DNA from: Erythrobacter cryptus DSM 12079
Lineage (GTDB): Bacteria; Pseudomonadota; Alphaproteobacteria; Sphingomonadales; Sphingomonadaceae
Reading direction: 5' to 3'
Assembly: GCF_000422985.1 (NCBI RefSeq)
Contig: NZ_AUHC01000001.1
Span: 523,005-587,004 of the forward strand
DNA length: 64,000 bases
The stretch's first letter is position 1; each line of letters opens with the position of its first letter. Under the pieces are notes generated by a model. It worked only from the letters and a program-made list of their open reading frames with translations. It did no database searches and was not told the origin of the DNA. Below, piece by piece: positions 21,504 to 31,599 of the stretch. Both the position numbers and the translations under genes were made by a program.

Positions 21504-21791
21504 CTATTCGTGGGCGCGCTCGATCCCGATAAGCACCGGCGCTCGCAGCGCCGCAGGCGCGTGGCTGCGCGAGGGCGGCGCCGCATGCTCGCGATCTTCG
21601 CGGATGGTGGCGGGCGCGCTTGCGGCCCGGGCGATCTCGCCGCCGGCCGCCTCGTGCCCGGCAGGCTCGGCCGTGCCGGAATCGCAGGCCAGCGCTTCGG
21701 CCAGCGCCGGGGCAGCCGCCACCGCAGCCGGGCTGCCGAAGGCGGCAAGCCCGGTGATGAGGGCCAGAAGCGCGAAGAAATGCCGGGTCAT
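21504..21791 (-). CDS. Small exported protein of unknown function
   Basis: This 95-residue frame begins with a convincing signal peptide (MTRHFFALLALITGLAAFG, cleavage probably after AAVAAA) followed by a polar, alanine- and glutamate-rich mature part with a single cysteine. It starts at 21791 and is divergent from argJ, with about 90 bp between. No family is recognised. The signal peptide and placement between secA and argJ support a real gene; the low-complexity mature part gives no functional clue. Confidence 0.6.
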   Translation of the reverse strand: MTRHFFALLALITGLAAFGSPAAVAAAPALAEALACDSGTAEPAGHEAAGGEIARAASAPATIREDREHAAPPSRSHAPAALRAPVLIGIERAHE

Positions 21792-21881
21792 TGCCCTGTC
21801 ACATAGGCGCAGGCGCCGCTTTCGTCCACCGCCATTCGCTGATTTACTGTGCCGCCCCGCCCGCCTAGAGGCGGTGGCGCC

Positions 21882-23108
21882 ATGGATATTGCCCGCTCGC
21901 CCCTCGCCCGTCCCTTTCCCGATCTGCCCGCAATCGCCGGCGTGACCCTGCGCGTTGCCCGGGCCGGATACAAGGCCTGGGACCGCTGCGACCTGACGCT
22001 GGCCGAGCTGGCCGAGGGCACGGCCGTGGCAGGGGTCTTCACCAAGAGCGCCTGCGCCTCGTCCGAGGTCGAACTCGGCCGCGCCCATGTGGCGCAAGGC
22101 CGCGCCCGGGCGCTGGTGGTCAATGCCGGCAATTCCAATGCCTTCACCGGCTGGCGCGGGCGCGCGGCGGTGGAGGCGATCATGGATCAGGTGAGCGCGG
22201 CGCTCGGCTGCCCGCGCGCGGAGGTGTTCGTCTCCTCGACCGGGGTGATCGGCGTGCCGCTGCCTCAGGACAAGGCCCGCGCCGGGATCGCCACCGCGCT
22301 GGCAGCCGCGCCTTGCGGCTGGGAGGAGGCCGCCATGGCGATCGGCACCACCGACACCTTCCCCAAAGGCGCGGGGACGAGCGCGATGATCGGCGGCACG
22401 CGGGTGGAACTTGCCGGGATCATCAAGGGCTCGGGCATGATCGCCCCCGACATGGCAACCATGCTTGGCTACATCTTCACCGATGCCGCCATCGCCCCTG
22501 CCTTCCTGCAGGAGCTGCTGGCGCGCGCCAATGCCGAGACCTTCTCCTGCATCACGGTTGATGGCGACACCTCGACCAGCGACACGGTGATGGTCTTTGC
22601 CACCGGCAAGGCCGGCAATGTCGTGATCGAGGGCTGGGACAGCCCCGGCGCCGATGCCTTTGCCGCGGCGCTCTCCGCGCTGTGCCGCGACCTTGCACAG
22701 CTGGTGGTGCGCGACGGCGAGGGCGCGCAGAAATTCATCACCATCCGCGTGACCGGCGCGGTGAGCGATGCCAGCGCGCGGCGCATTGGCCTTGCGATCG
22801 CCAATTCGCCGCTGGTCAAGACCGCGATTGCGGGCGAGGATGCCAATTGGGGCCGGGTGGTCATGGCGGTGGGCAAGGCGGGCGAGCCTGCCGACCGCGA
22901 CCGGCTCTCGATCGCGTTCGGGGGCGTGTGGACGGCGCGCAATGGCCTGCCGGTCGAAGCCTATGACGAGGCGCCCGTGGCCGCGCATCTCAAGGGCGAG
23001 GAAATCGACATCGCGGTCGATCTTGCCCTTGGTGAGGGGCGCGCCACGGTGTGGACCTGCGATCTCACCCACGGCTACATCAGCATCAACGCGGATTATC
23101 GTTCGTGA
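21882..23108 (+). CDS. argJ: Bifunctional glutamate N-acetyltransferase/amino-acid acetyltransferase ArgJ
   Basis: ArgJ recycles the acetyl group in arginine biosynthesis, moving it from N-acetylornithine to glutamate. The 408-residue precursor contains the autoproteolysis site in KGSGMIAPDMATML. Cleavage is expected between Ala192 and Thr193, with Thr193 becoming the nucleophile of the beta chain. Other conserved parts are VVNAGNSNAFTG and SSTGVIG. The ATG at 21882 gives the usual N-terminus; a GTG 33 bases earlier is less likely. The stop overlaps the start of the next gene (GTGA), implying translational coupling. Confidence 0.94.
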   Translation: MDIARSPLARPFPDLPAIAGVTLRVARAGYKAWDRCDLTLAELAEGTAVAGVFTKSACASSEVELGRAHVAQGRARALVVNAGNSNAFTGWRGRAAVEAIMDQVSAALGCPRAEVFVSSTGVIGVPLPQDKARAGIATALAAAPCGWEEAAMAIGTTDTFPKGAGTSAMIGGTRVELAGIIKGSGMIAPDMATMLGYIFTDAAIAPAFLQELLARANAETFSCITVDGDTSTSDTVMVFATGKAGNVVIEGWDSPGADAFAAALSALCRDLAQLVVRDGEGAQKFITIRVTGAVSDASARRIGLAIANSPLVKTAIAGEDANWGRVVMAVGKAGEPADRDRLSIAFGGVWTARNGLPVEAYDEAPVAAHLKGEEIDIAVDLALGEGRATVWTCDLTHGYISINADYRS

Positions 23109-23899
23109 GCGCGCTCGATCAGGAGATCCACGCGCTTTTGCGCTTTGCCGCCGCGCGTTCGATGCTGCCGCGCTTTCGCAACCTTGCGGCGGGCGAAGTC
23201 GAGATGAAGGGTGCGGACGATCCCGTCACCGTGGTCGACCGCGAGGTCGAGGCCTTTCTCACCGAGGCGCTCACAAGGCTCGCCCCCGGTGTGCCCGTCG
23301 TGGGTGAGGAGGCCGCCCACGCCGACCGCAGCGTGCTCGATCGCCTCAGCGGCCCCTGCTGGATCATCGATCCGCTCGATGGCACCGCGAACTTTGCCGA
23401 GGGCAAGGCGCCCTTCGGTATCATCATCGCCCTTGCCGATGGGGGCGAGGCGGTGGCGGGGTGGCTTTATGATCCGGTGAAAGACCGCCTTTGCCACGCC
23501 CGCCGCGGTGAGGGCGCCTTTGTCAGTGGCGAGCGGATCGCGGCGCGCAGCACCGGCAACCCCCGCCCGGTGGTGGCGGTGAGCCGCATCTTCCTGACCC
23601 CTGAGCAATCGGCGCTGGTCGATGCGAAGCTCGCCCCACATTACACCCTCACCGACATTCCGCGCTGCGCGGCCGAGCAATATCCGCGCCTTGCCCTCGG
23701 CGAAAACGACATTTCGAGCTTCAAGCGCACGCTCGCCTGGGATCACGCTGCAGGGGTTCTGTGGCTCAACGAGGCCGGCGGCAAGGCCGCCAGGCTCGAT
23801 GGCAGCGCCTATCGAGTCGATCAACACGATGCGCCCGGGCTGGTGGCAGCCGCCAGCCCGGCGCTGTGGGACGCATTCATCGCGAGGCTCGGCGCCTAG
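23105..23899 (+). CDS. Inositol monophosphatase family phosphatase
   Basis: The 264-residue enzyme belongs to the lithium-sensitive Mg-dependent phosphatase family. Metal ligands are visible: GEE (68-69 region), DPLDGTANF (D89, D92, G93, T94) and WDHAAG (D213). It starts with GTG at 23105, overlapping the argJ stop codon as GTGA, so the two genes are probably translationally coupled. The family includes inositol-1-phosphatases, CysQ and the HisN-type histidinol-phosphate phosphatase. Coupling with an arginine gene hints at amino-acid metabolism, but the substrate is unproven. Confidence 0.88.
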   Translation: MSALDQEIHALLRFAAARSMLPRFRNLAAGEVEMKGADDPVTVVDREVEAFLTEALTRLAPGVPVVGEEAAHADRSVLDRLSGPCWIIDPLDGTANFAEGKAPFGIIIALADGGEAVAGWLYDPVKDRLCHARRGEGAFVSGERIAARSTGNPRPVVAVSRIFLTPEQSALVDAKLAPHYTLTDIPRCAAEQYPRLALGENDISSFKRTLAWDHAAGVLWLNEAGGKAARLDGSAYRVDQHDAPGLVAAASPALWDAFIARLGA

Positions 23900-23903
23900 G
23901 CGC

Positions 23904-24224
23904 TCACAGCGCGCTTTCGAGCCAGGCCTTCAATTGGCTCTTGGGCGCCGCGCCCACCTTGTGCGCCACCGGCTTGCCGTTCTTGAACAGCACCATCAGC
24001 GGGATCGACTGCACCCCCATCTGCGCGGCGATGTCGGTGTTTTCCATGATGTCGATCTTGGCGATCTTGACCTTGCCGGCCAGCTCCTCGCTGATCTCCT
24101 CGAGCGCGGGGGCGATCATCTTGCACGGGCCGCACCAATCGGCCCAGAAATCGACCAGCACGGGGGTGTCGCTTTGAAGCACATCGGCGGCAAAGCTGGC
24201 ATCGGTGACGTTGACGGTGGCCAT
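23904..24224 (-). CDS. trxA: Thioredoxin
   Basis: This is a 106-residue single-domain thioredoxin with the redox centre WCGPCK (30-35), the preceding VDFWADW strand and the cis-proline in [11 protein letters not shown]. It reduces cytosolic disulfides using thioredoxin reductase. The ATG at 24224 is preceded by AAGGAG. It lies downstream of addA in the same direction but has its own promoter candidate at 24247-24276, so it can be expressed independently. It is convergent with the phosphatase gene with only 4 bp between. Confidence 0.96.
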   Translation of the reverse strand: MATVNVTDASFAADVLQSDTPVLVDFWADWCGPCKMIAPALEEISEELAGKVKIAKIDIMENTDIAAQMGVQSIPLMVLFKNGKPVAHKVGAAPKSQLKAWLESAL

Positions 24225-24246
24225 GTTCGTTCTCCTTGTTGCGGCC

Positions 24247-24276
24247 AGAATAGGGGCCGAGGCAAAGCCATTGCAA
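24247..24276 (-). promoter_or_regulatory. trxA: Sigma-70-like promoter for trxA
   Basis: On the minus strand, TTGCAA (24271-24276) and TATTCT (24247-24252) are separated by 18 bp and lie about 22 bp before the trxA start codon. The short leader contains the AAGGAG ribosome site. Confidence 0.55.
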
Positions 24277-24294
24277 TCTGGGCCCGCGCGCTTT

Positions 24295-27200
24295 TCACAC
24301 AAGATCTCCCGCTGGCAAGGATTGCTGCGCTGCCTGCAAGCCCTGCTTGTGCGCCGCGAGCAGCGCCGGCGGCAGGGCAAAGAGCACAGGGGTGTGGGTG
24401 TAGAGCACCCCGGCCTCGACCTTCCGCCCCGGATAGATCGCCTCGAGCGCGGCGACATAGGCGGCCATCTGGCGCAAGGTGGGCAGCGGAATCGCCTCGA
24501 GGCGCGCGGGCGGGCGGCGGGTGGTCTTGAAATCAACGACGGTGATGCGCTCGGGCGCGATCAGCAGCCGGTCGGCAGTGCCGGCGATCACCACGCCGCC
24601 AACCGTGGCGGCAAGCGGCACTTCGGCGAGCGCCTCGGGGCCGAAGATCGCGGCAAAGCGCGGATTGGCGATCACCGCCAGCGCCGATGCGGCGATCTCG
24701 GCGCGCAGGGCCTCATCAAGATCGCCCGCCTGACGCTGGAGCCAGGCCGCTGCCGCCGCAGACCGCTCGGGCACGGGCACCTCGGGCAGGCGCTCGAGCA
24801 GGCGGTGGATCAGGCTACCGCGCCGGGCGGCATACTCCAGCGCGCCTTCCGGCAGGGGCGGTGCCGCCCCGCTCTCCTCGCCCGCCGCTGACGGTGCAAG
24901 CGGGCGCGGCGGGCGCGGCTCGGGGCCGATCGGGCGGGTGAGCCAGGCCGGCAGATCGGGGAGCGGCGCCGCTGTGGCCACGCCGCCGCCAGCCTCGGCC
25001 AAGGTGAGCGGCGCCGCGCGCGTGCCAAACTCCTTGCGCCAGCCCCAGATAGGATCAGCGAGCGCCTCGCCCGCAAACAGCGGCGCGAGCCGGGCGTGCC
25101 AGCTATCGGGATGTGCCCCACCCTGCCTTGCCGCAGCCTTGCCGAGCGAGCCGCCGATAAACAGCGCTTCCTCCGCCCGGGTGAGCGCGACGTAGAGCAG
25201 CCGCCAATGCTCGGCGAGCGCGGCGCGCTCGGCTGCCGCGGCAGCCTCGGCCAGTTTTCCTGCACGGGCCTCCTTGGGGAGGGGCGGGATCGGCACCATG
25301 CGCGCCCGATCAGCCGCAAGACCGAGCGGATCGTCGGCCAGTTCGAGCGCGCCCGGATCGCCGGGCGGCGCGGCGGCATCGGCCAAGATCACGATCGGCG
25401 CCTCCAGCCCCTTGGCGCCGTGCACCGTCATCACCCGCACCAGCCCGCGCGCGGCATCGGCATCGCGCTTCACGTCGCCGCTGCCGGCATCGAACCACGC
25501 AAGAAAGCCCGCAAGGCTCGGCCAGTAGGCGGCCTCGTAGGCAAAGGCGGCGTTGATGAGCTCATCGAGCGGGTCATTGGCCTCGCCCCCAAGCCGCGTG
25601 ACCAGCCTTGCCCGCCCCTGCCACGGGCCGTTGAGCAGCCAGGCGATCAGCGCCTGCGGGGTCTGGTAATCGGCAAGGCGCAAGAGCGCGCGCAGCTTGT
25701 CTGCCACCGCGGCCACCGCCGGGGGCGCCTCGGGCCGGCGCAGATGATCCCACAGGCCGACATTGTCTGGCCGCGGGACATGGGCAAGCAGATCGTCCTG
25801 GCTCCAGCCGATGAGCGGCGAGGCCAGCAGCGCCGCAAGGCTGAGGTCATCGCGCGGCTGGGCGGCAAAGCGCAGCGCGGCGAGCACGTCGCGCACCGCG
25901 AGCGGGGCGCCAAGCCGCAGCCGATCCACCCCGGCCACCGGCACGCCGCGGGCGTGAAGCTGGGCCACGATCTGCGCGGCGAGTTCCTTGCGGCTGCGCA
26001 CCAGCACCATGATATCGCCCGGACCGGCGTGGCGCCGCCCGCCCTTTTCGAGCACGAAAGGCTCTTCAAGACTGACCCAGCGGCGCACCTGCTCGGCGAT
26101 GCGTTCAGCGAGCAGAGTGTCATGGCGTGGCAGCCAGTCGCGCGCGGCGCCCTGCGGGGGGCTTTCCGCCTCCTGCGCGCGCTCATCCTCGCCCTCACCT
26201 TCGCCGTTCTCGGGCACCACCGGCGGCCACAGCGTCACCAGCCCCGGGCGCGCGGCCCCCTCGTGTGGATCGGGCGCGCGCTCGAGCCCGAAGGCGGCAT
26301 GGCCGAGCGCTGCGATCATGCGGTTGACGAAATCGAGCACTCCGTGGGAACTGCGGAAAGAGCGGCCAAGATCAAGCTCGCGCCACTCGGGCACGCGGCG
26401 GTTGGTGCGGCTCTGCGCGATGCCCGCGCGCGCAGAGAGCACCCGCGCCCTGATGCGTTCGCGCGCACGGGCGAAATTTTCCGGGCTCGTGCCCTGAAAG
26501 CCAAAGATCGCCTGCTTGTAATCGCCCACGGTGAAGATGGTGCGCAGCCGATCCCCGCGCGCGCCTTCGCCGCTGAAGAAATCGTCGATCAGCGCCTCGA
26601 CAATGTCCCATTGGCTGCGGTTGGTGTCTTGCGCCTCGTCGATGAGGATATGATCGAAGCGGCGATCGAGCTTGTAGCGGATCCAGTCGGCCGCTTCGGA
26701 CTGGCCGAGCAGCATGGCGGCCTTGCGGATGAGATCGGCAAAATCAACCAGCCCCTCGTGCGCCTTGCGCGCCTCCCAGCCGAGCGCGAAGGCACGCCCG
26801 ACGGTGAGCGCATCGCCGAGCACCCCGGCGCAGGCGAGGAGCGCATGGCGGGTTTCAACGTCGGCGAGCGCAGCGGCCACTTCCTCCTGGCGCTCGGTGA
26901 ACCGGGGATCGTGCTTGGCCGCCCCTTCCATCTTGCGCGGCGTGCCATCGGCCTTGAGCAGGGTCTTGCGAAAGCCCGCCGCCGCGGCGGGGCGCCGGTC
27001 GTGATCGCAGGCCAGCCAGGCGCGGATGAAGGCCGCGGTCTCCTGCCCGGTCTTGGCCTTCCACGCTTCGAGCGCGGGCAAGAGGGCGATGAGGGCGTGA
27101 TCAGGAAAGACATCGGGATGAAGCGGCGCATTGGCCCAGGCCGCGTCGGCATCGGCGGGGATGCCGAGCAACTGGTTCACCCGCGCGCCAATCGGCCCCT

Positions 27201-27840
27201 GCCAGGCCCCAGGCCCGTGCCACAGCTCATGCGCATCGGCCATGCGCATCAGCCAGCCCTGCAAGGCGCCCGGATCGCTGCGCAGAGTGAAGCGCCTGAG
27301 CGCGCCGAGCAGCGCCACATCGCCCGTTTTTTCGGCGTTTTCGACGACTTCGGTCAGCACCGCGCGCGCCAGCAGCTCGCGCTGGCGATCATCCATCACG
27401 CGGGTGCCGGGGGCCAGCCCAGCCTCCTCGGGGAAATGGCCGATCAGGAATTGGGAAAAGGCGTGGATGGTGTCGATCCTGAGACCCCCGCCGGGGCAAT
27501 CGAGCACGCTCGCAAACAGGCTGCGCGCACGGGCGATGGTGGCAGGGTCTTCGTCCGCGCCGAGATAGCCCAGCTCCTTGGCCAGCACGGTCTCGGGCAG
27601 GCGCACCCAGCGGGCGAGCACGGCGTTGATGCGGTTTGCCATCTCCGCCGCCCCGGCCTTGGTGAAGGTGAGGCACAGAATCTGCGAGGGCGTGACATCC
27701 TCCTTGAGCAGCAGCCGCAAGACCCGGGCCGAAAGCACCTGGGTCTTGCCCGTCCCGGCCGAGGCCGAAAGCCAGACATTGGCCTCAGGATCGGCGGCGG
27801 GCCGCTGGTTGCCGGCAAGCGGATAGACCGCGCCGCTCAT
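24295..27840 (-). CDS. addA: Double-strand break repair helicase-nuclease subunit AddA
   Basis: AddA is the 3'-5' helicase and nuclease subunit of AddAB, the alphaproteobacterial counterpart of RecBCD, which resects double-strand breaks for RecA loading. The 1181-residue product has a UvrD-type motor with Walker [10 protein letters not shown] (25-33), [15 protein letters not shown], the LIDEAQDTN box and [17 protein letters not shown]-terminal PD-(D/E)XK nuclease contains VVDFKT and [10 protein letters not shown]. The ATG at 27840 overlaps the addB stop (ATGA), showing coupling to addB. Confidence 0.95.
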   Translation of the reverse strand: MSGAVYPLAGNQRPAADPEANVWLSASAGTGKTQVLSARVLRLLLKEDVTPSQILCLTFTKAGAAEMANRINAVLARWVRLPETVLAKELGYLGADEDPATIARARSLFASVLDCPGGGLRIDTIHAFSQFLIGHFPEEAGLAPGTRVMDDRQRELLARAVLTEVVENAEKTGDVALLGALRRFTLRSDPGALQGWLMRMADAHELWHGPGAWQGPIGARVNQLLGIPADADAAWANAPLHPDVFPDHALIALLPALEAWKAKTGQETAAFIRAWLACDHDRRPAAAAGFRKTLLKADGTPRKMEGAAKHDPRFTERQEEVAAALADVETRHALLACAGVLGDALTVGRAFALGWEARKAHEGLVDFADLIRKAAMLLGQSEAADWIRYKLDRRFDHILIDEAQDTNRSQWDIVEALIDDFFSGEGARGDRLRTIFTVGDYKQAIFGFQGTSPENFARARERIRARVLSARAGIAQSRTNRRVPEWRELDLGRSFRSSHGVLDFVNRMIAALGHAAFGLERAPDPHEGAARPGLVTLWPPVVPENGEGEGEDERAQEAESPPQGAARDWLPRHDTLLAERIAEQVRRWVSLEEPFVLEKGGRRHAGPGDIMVLVRSRKELAAQIVAQLHARGVPVAGVDRLRLGAPLAVRDVLAALRFAAQPRDDLSLAALLASPLIGWSQDDLLAHVPRPDNVGLWDHLRRPEAPPAVAAVADKLRALLRLADYQTPQALIAWLLNGPWQGRARLVTRLGGEANDPLDELINAAFAYEAAYWPSLAGFLAWFDAGSGDVKRDADAARGLVRVMTVHGAKGLEAPIVILADAAAPPGDPGALELADDPLGLAADRARMVPIPPLPKEARAGKLAEAAAAAERAALAEHWRLLYVALTRAEEALFIGGSLGKAAARQGGAHPDSWHARLAPLFAGEALADPIWGWRKEFGTRAAPLTLAEAGGGVATAAPLPDLPAWLTRPIGPEPRPPRPLAPSAAGEESGAAPPLPEGALEYAARRGSLIHRLLERLPEVPVPERSAAAAAWLQRQAGDLDEALRAEIAASALAVIANPRFAAIFGPEALAEVPLAATVGGVVIAGTADRLLIAPERITVVDFKTTRRPPARLEAIPLPTLRQMAAYVAALEAIYPGRKVEAGVLYTHTPVLFALPPALLAAHKQGLQAAQQSLPAGDLV

Positions 27841-30800
27841 GCCCCGCCCCCGCTGCCCATCAGCTGCGGCAGCCATTCCTCGAGCCGCATCAAGTGATCA
27901 TATTCGTTATAGCCCTTGTAATCGGGGTTCTCGCGCGCGGTGAAGGGCGCGCGGCCGCGGATGAAGCGGGTGATTGCCTCCTCGAGCCGCGCGGCGTGGA
28001 ACGAAAGATAGTCCTCAGGCGCAAGCCCGGTGCGCGCCTGGCCCTCCTTCATCGGGGTTTCGACATAGCCGAAGCCATCGTCCTTGCGCGCCCGGCCGAG
28101 CGACCAATATTCAAACCGGCACGCCGTGCCCGTCACCACCAGGCCATCGCGGGTGAAGCGGCCCTGCCCGGCGATGAGGCCGAGCAGGCCGAGCTGGAGC
28201 GCATAGCCGGCGAGCACCTGCGGCTTGGACGGCGGCTGACCGGTCTTGTAATCGACGATGGCCAGGCTGCCATCGGGCAGGCGGTCGATGCGGTCGGCCC
28301 GGCCTTTGATTTTGACGCCCATGAACGCCATCTCGCCGTCGATCTCGCTTGCGAGCACCTCGCGGCCCTCGGCCTCGGCCGCATCGATCCATCCGGCAAA
28401 TCGCTCGAGCGCATCGATCAGGCGCGGCTGCCACAGCGCCCGGAACAGCGGGTGCACCTTGGCCGCGGCAAATTCGGCCTCGGCAAGGGGGCCGATAGCG
28501 AGCGCCTCGGGGTCGGCGCCGGCAGCGGCGCGGGCCCGGTGCCACTTGTCGAGGATGCGATGCACCAGCGTGCCGCGCAGCGCCGGATCGGCGAAGGGAT
28601 CGGCACCCAGCGGCTCCATGCGGGCAAGGCGCAGGATCGCCTGGGCATAGAACTGGTAGGGATCGCCCAGCAGCCGGTCGAGCGCGGTGACCTTGAGCGG
28701 CACGTCGCGCAGCGCTGGGGCCGGATCGGGCGCCGGGCGGGGATAGGGCGGTGCTGGCTCCTGCACCCGGTCAAGCCGGGGGAGCAGCGCGGGGATCGTG
28801 GTTTCGCGGTGCGCGTCTGCGAGCTTCTCGCCCAGCAGCGCCTCGACCCGCAGCAGGAATCGCGAGGGCCGTGTCGGCCCCTCAGCATCGCGCAGGGCGC
28901 GGCTCAGCACCACTTCGGGCGCGCCCATGCAGCCAGCGAGATCATGCGCGGCAAGCCCGATGCGAAACTCCGCCCCCGGAACCCCGAGCGCGCGCAGCAC
29001 CGGCGGGGCAAGCAGCGCATCAGCCACCGGGGGCTGCGGCCATGACCCTTCGTTGAGCCCGGCGCAGATGACAAGATCGGCCCGAGCCATGCGCGCTTCG
29101 AGAAGGCCGTAGATGGCAACGCGCGGATGGCCACCATAGCCGGGGCGCACCGCCACCTCGTCCATCGCATCGCGCAGGATGCCGGCGATGTCGGCAGTCT
29201 CAATGATAGTGCCAAGCACGCTTGCCGGGGCGCGCCAATCCTCGATCAGGCTGCCGAGCGCGCGGCCATCCTCCTTGGCCCACAGCGACTCGCCCGCAAG
29301 GCTTTCCGCGACGCCGGCAAGACGGGTGAGCGCTTCGGCGAGCGGGATCGTTTGGGGCCAGTCGATAAGCGGCGCGATCAGCGCCTCGGCCTCGGCCCAC
29401 CAGCGCGCCGCCCCTGCCCTTGCCGCCAGCGCCCGCAGCGGTGCCAGCCCCGGCGCGAGCGCGCGGCCACGCAAGGCCGCATCGAGCGCGCGCAGGCCCA
29501 CCAGCCAATCGCGCCGCGCCTCCGCCTCGGCGCGCACCAGCGGATGGGCAAGCGCGGCGACCAGCACCTCGGCCGTTGGGCCTTCGGCAGAGAGCCGCGC
29601 AAGGAGGCCGAACAGGCGCCCGGCGGGGGTGAGCGAGAGCGGCTGGCCGGCGCTGTCGTCTGCGGCGATGTTCCAGCGCGCAAGGTGCTGCACCACCCGG
29701 CGCGCCAGAGCCCGATCGGCAGTGACCACGGCGATGCGCTTTGCCGGCTGTTCGAGCGCCTCGCGCACCAGCATGGCGATCGCCTGGGCCTCGATCTCGA
29801 TCGTCGGGCTGGTCAGCAGCCGTACGCCCGTCAGGCGCCGTGCCTCGGCCGGAAGGCTGGCCCAGCTGCGGCTGGCCTCGGGCGGCAGGAACAGCGCCGA
29901 GATCGCCCGCGCGCGCTCTGGATGGGCGGCGGCGATCCCGCGGCGGTGCCAGGGCCGCACCTCGGCGCGGTTGATGCCCATGCGGTTGAGCAGCAGCTTC
30001 AGATGATACTGCGGGTGGGTGAGCGCATCGCCAGGGCCGAACACCGCCCCGCCCGGCTCGGCGCTCGCCCCGGCAAGGCCCAGCTCCTCCCACGCGGCAT
30101 CGTCCATCAGCACGTCAAGATCGGGCAGCACCACCGCGCCCTCGGGCAATTGCGCCACCACCTTGAGCAGCCGCGCCAGCGCCGGGGCGGCGCTGGTCAC
30201 CCCGGCGGCGATCACCGGGTGCGGCGGGGGCGCCGCGCGCCAGCGCTCCGCCGCGCGGGCAAAGAGAAGATTGCGCCGCGTGGCGGCATCAACCTCGCCG
30301 CGCTCTGCCAGTTCGGCCTGCCAGCGCGCCTGCACCCGGGCAAAGAGGCGGATCGAACGCTGCCAATGGACGGCAAGATCGCCCATCTGGTCGAGCACCG
30401 CGGGCGCGAGCAGATCTTCGGGCCGCTTGTCCTCAACCAGCAGGCGATCGATGGTGCGCGCCATCTCGCGCGCAAGGTTGAGCCGGGCGCGCCCGGGCAG
30501 GGGCGCAAGGCCCTCGTCGGCGCGCTCGGCGGCGATCAGCCGGGCGAGCGCGAGCAGGCGGTGGAGCGGATCGCAGGCGGGGGGAATGTCCGCCGCACCG
30601 AGCGGATCGAGCAGCGCGCCGAGCTTCTCGTCGAGATCGAGATCGCCCACCGTCACCATGCGCGGCATGAGCAGGCCCGCTTCACCCGCCTCTCCGGCAT
30701 GGCGGATGAAGGCCTCGGCAAGCGTGCGCGCGGCGCGCTGCGAGGGCACCAGCAAGGTCAGGCGGGCAAGACCGAAGCCCTCGGCGCGGTAGCGCGGCAC

Positions 30801-30884
30801 CAGCCCTGCCACCAGCGCATCGGCAAAGCCGCGGTGTGCGGCGATGGTATAGACGCGCAGGTCCCCCGGGCGCGGCTCAGCCAC
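27837..30884 (-). CDS. addB: Double-strand break repair protein AddB
   Basis: AddB is the partner of AddA and scans for recombination hotspots. The 1015-residue product opens with VYTIAAHRGFADALV and the degenerate helicase segment LTLLVPSQRAARTLAEAF. It ends with a RecB-type nuclease domain carrying the AIVDYKTGQ motif and the downstream YALQLGLL helix. The start is taken as the GTG at 30882-30884, which overlaps the end of murU by 8 bp; the longer ATG frame would run deep into murU. It is translationally coupled to addA. Confidence 0.92.
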   Translation of the reverse strand: MAEPRPGDLRVYTIAAHRGFADALVAGLVPRYRAEGFGLARLTLLVPSQRAARTLAEAFIRHAGEAGEAGLLMPRMVTVGDLDLDEKLGALLDPLGAADIPPACDPLHRLLALARLIAAERADEGLAPLPGRARLNLAREMARTIDRLLVEDKRPEDLLAPAVLDQMGDLAVHWQRSIRLFARVQARWQAELAERGEVDAATRRNLLFARAAERWRAAPPPHPVIAAGVTSAAPALARLLKVVAQLPEGAVVLPDLDVLMDDAAWEELGLAGASAEPGGAVFGPGDALTHPQYHLKLLLNRMGINRAEVRPWHRRGIAAAHPERARAISALFLPPEASRSWASLPAEARRLTGVRLLTSPTIEIEAQAIAMLVREALEQPAKRIAVVTADRALARRVVQHLARWNIAADDSAGQPLSLTPAGRLFGLLARLSAEGPTAEVLVAALAHPLVRAEAEARRDWLVGLRALDAALRGRALAPGLAPLRALAARAGAARWWAEAEALIAPLIDWPQTIPLAEALTRLAGVAESLAGESLWAKEDGRALGSLIEDWRAPASVLGTIIETADIAGILRDAMDEVAVRPGYGGHPRVAIYGLLEARMARADLVICAGLNEGSWPQPPVADALLAPPVLRALGVPGAEFRIGLAAHDLAGCMGAPEVVLSRALRDAEGPTRPSRFLLRVEALLGEKLADAHRETTIPALLPRLDRVQEPAPPYPRPAPDPAPALRDVPLKVTALDRLLGDPYQFYAQAILRLARMEPLGADPFADPALRGTLVHRILDKWHRARAAAGADPEALAIGPLAEAEFAAAKVHPLFRALWQPRLIDALERFAGWIDAAEAEGREVLASEIDGEMAFMGVKIKGRADRIDRLPDGSLAIVDYKTGQPPSKPQVLAGYALQLGLLGLIAGQGRFTRDGLVVTGTACRFEYWSLGRARKDDGFGYVETPMKEGQARTGLAPEDYLSFHAARLEEAITRFIRGRAPFTARENPDYKGYNEYDHLMRLEEWLPQLMGSGGGA

Positions 30885-31599
30885 GCTTGAGCGCCTCCTC
30901 GGTCGGGCGGATTGCTGCAGGGGTGCCGACCTCGAACCACAGGCCGGTAAAGGACAGGCCATAGAGCCGCCCCTCGGCGATCGCGCGGTCCCACAGGATA
31001 TTGGTGGAGAACGGCCCCTGCGGCGCCTCGCGCAGCAGGCGGTGGCTCACCAGCTGGATGCCGGTGAAGATGAAGGGGGCGATGCGCCCGTCGCGCCGGC
31101 GGGACAGGCGCCCGAGCGGATCCATATAAAAATCGCCCGGGCCGGCAAAATTGGCCGCGCGGGTGTGCGGCACCACCAGCAACAGCGCGTCCATGATCGC
31201 CGGGTCCCAGCGCTGCGACAGATCGGCAAAGGCGCTCCTCGGCCCATCGAGCCAGATATTGTCGGCATTGAGCGCGAAGAAGGGATCGGGCAGCAGCGGC
31301 AGGGCCTTGGCCATCCCGCCCCCGGTCTCGAGCAGGCAAGCCCGTTCGTCCGAGATCGTCACCTTGGGCCTTGCGCGCGCGAGCACATGGGCCTCGAGCG
31401 CATCGGCGAGATAGTGGACATTGACCACCGCCCGCGCCACCCCAGCCTCGGCGAGGCGATCCATGGCATGGTCGATCAGCGCCTTGCCCGCCACCCGCAC
31501 CAGCGGCTTGGGCTGAGCGGCGGTGAGCGGGCGCATCCGCTTGCCGAGGCCGGCGGCGAGCACCATCGCCGTGTCAGAGGCAAGCGCGGCGCGGCTCAT
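30877..31599 (-). CDS. murU: Nucleotidyltransferase, MurU-like (MurNAc-1-phosphate uridylyltransferase)
   Basis: This 240-residue nucleotidyltransferase begins MVLAAGLGKRMRPLT, the nucleotide-binding signature of sugar-phosphate uridylyltransferases. The metal site is in FFALNADNIW and the sugar-binding lysine in AQPKPLVRVAGKALI. It is coupled by an ATGA overlap to the amgK-like kinase upstream. This pairing is diagnostic of the AmgK-MurU route that turns recycled MurNAc directly into UDP-MurNAc. The route bypasses de novo synthesis and in Pseudomonas lowers fosfomycin sensitivity. Assignment depends on both sequence and the paired kinase. Confidence 0.85.
   Translation of the reverse strand: MSRAALASDTAMVLAAGLGKRMRPLTAAQPKPLVRVAGKALIDHAMDRLAEAGVARAVVNVHYLADALEAHVLARARPKVTISDERACLLETGGGMAKALPLLPDPFFALNADNIWLDGPRSAFADLSQRWDPAIMDALLLVVPHTRAANFAGPGDFYMDPLGRLSRRRDGRIAPFIFTGIQLVSHRLLREAPQGPFSTNILWDRAIAEGRLYGLSFTGLWFEVGTPAAIRPTEEALKRG

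Noticed and set aside
25096..27897. Plus-strand ORF of 933 codons opposite addA
   Set aside because: Shadow of AddA, with no recognisable family and no ribosome site.
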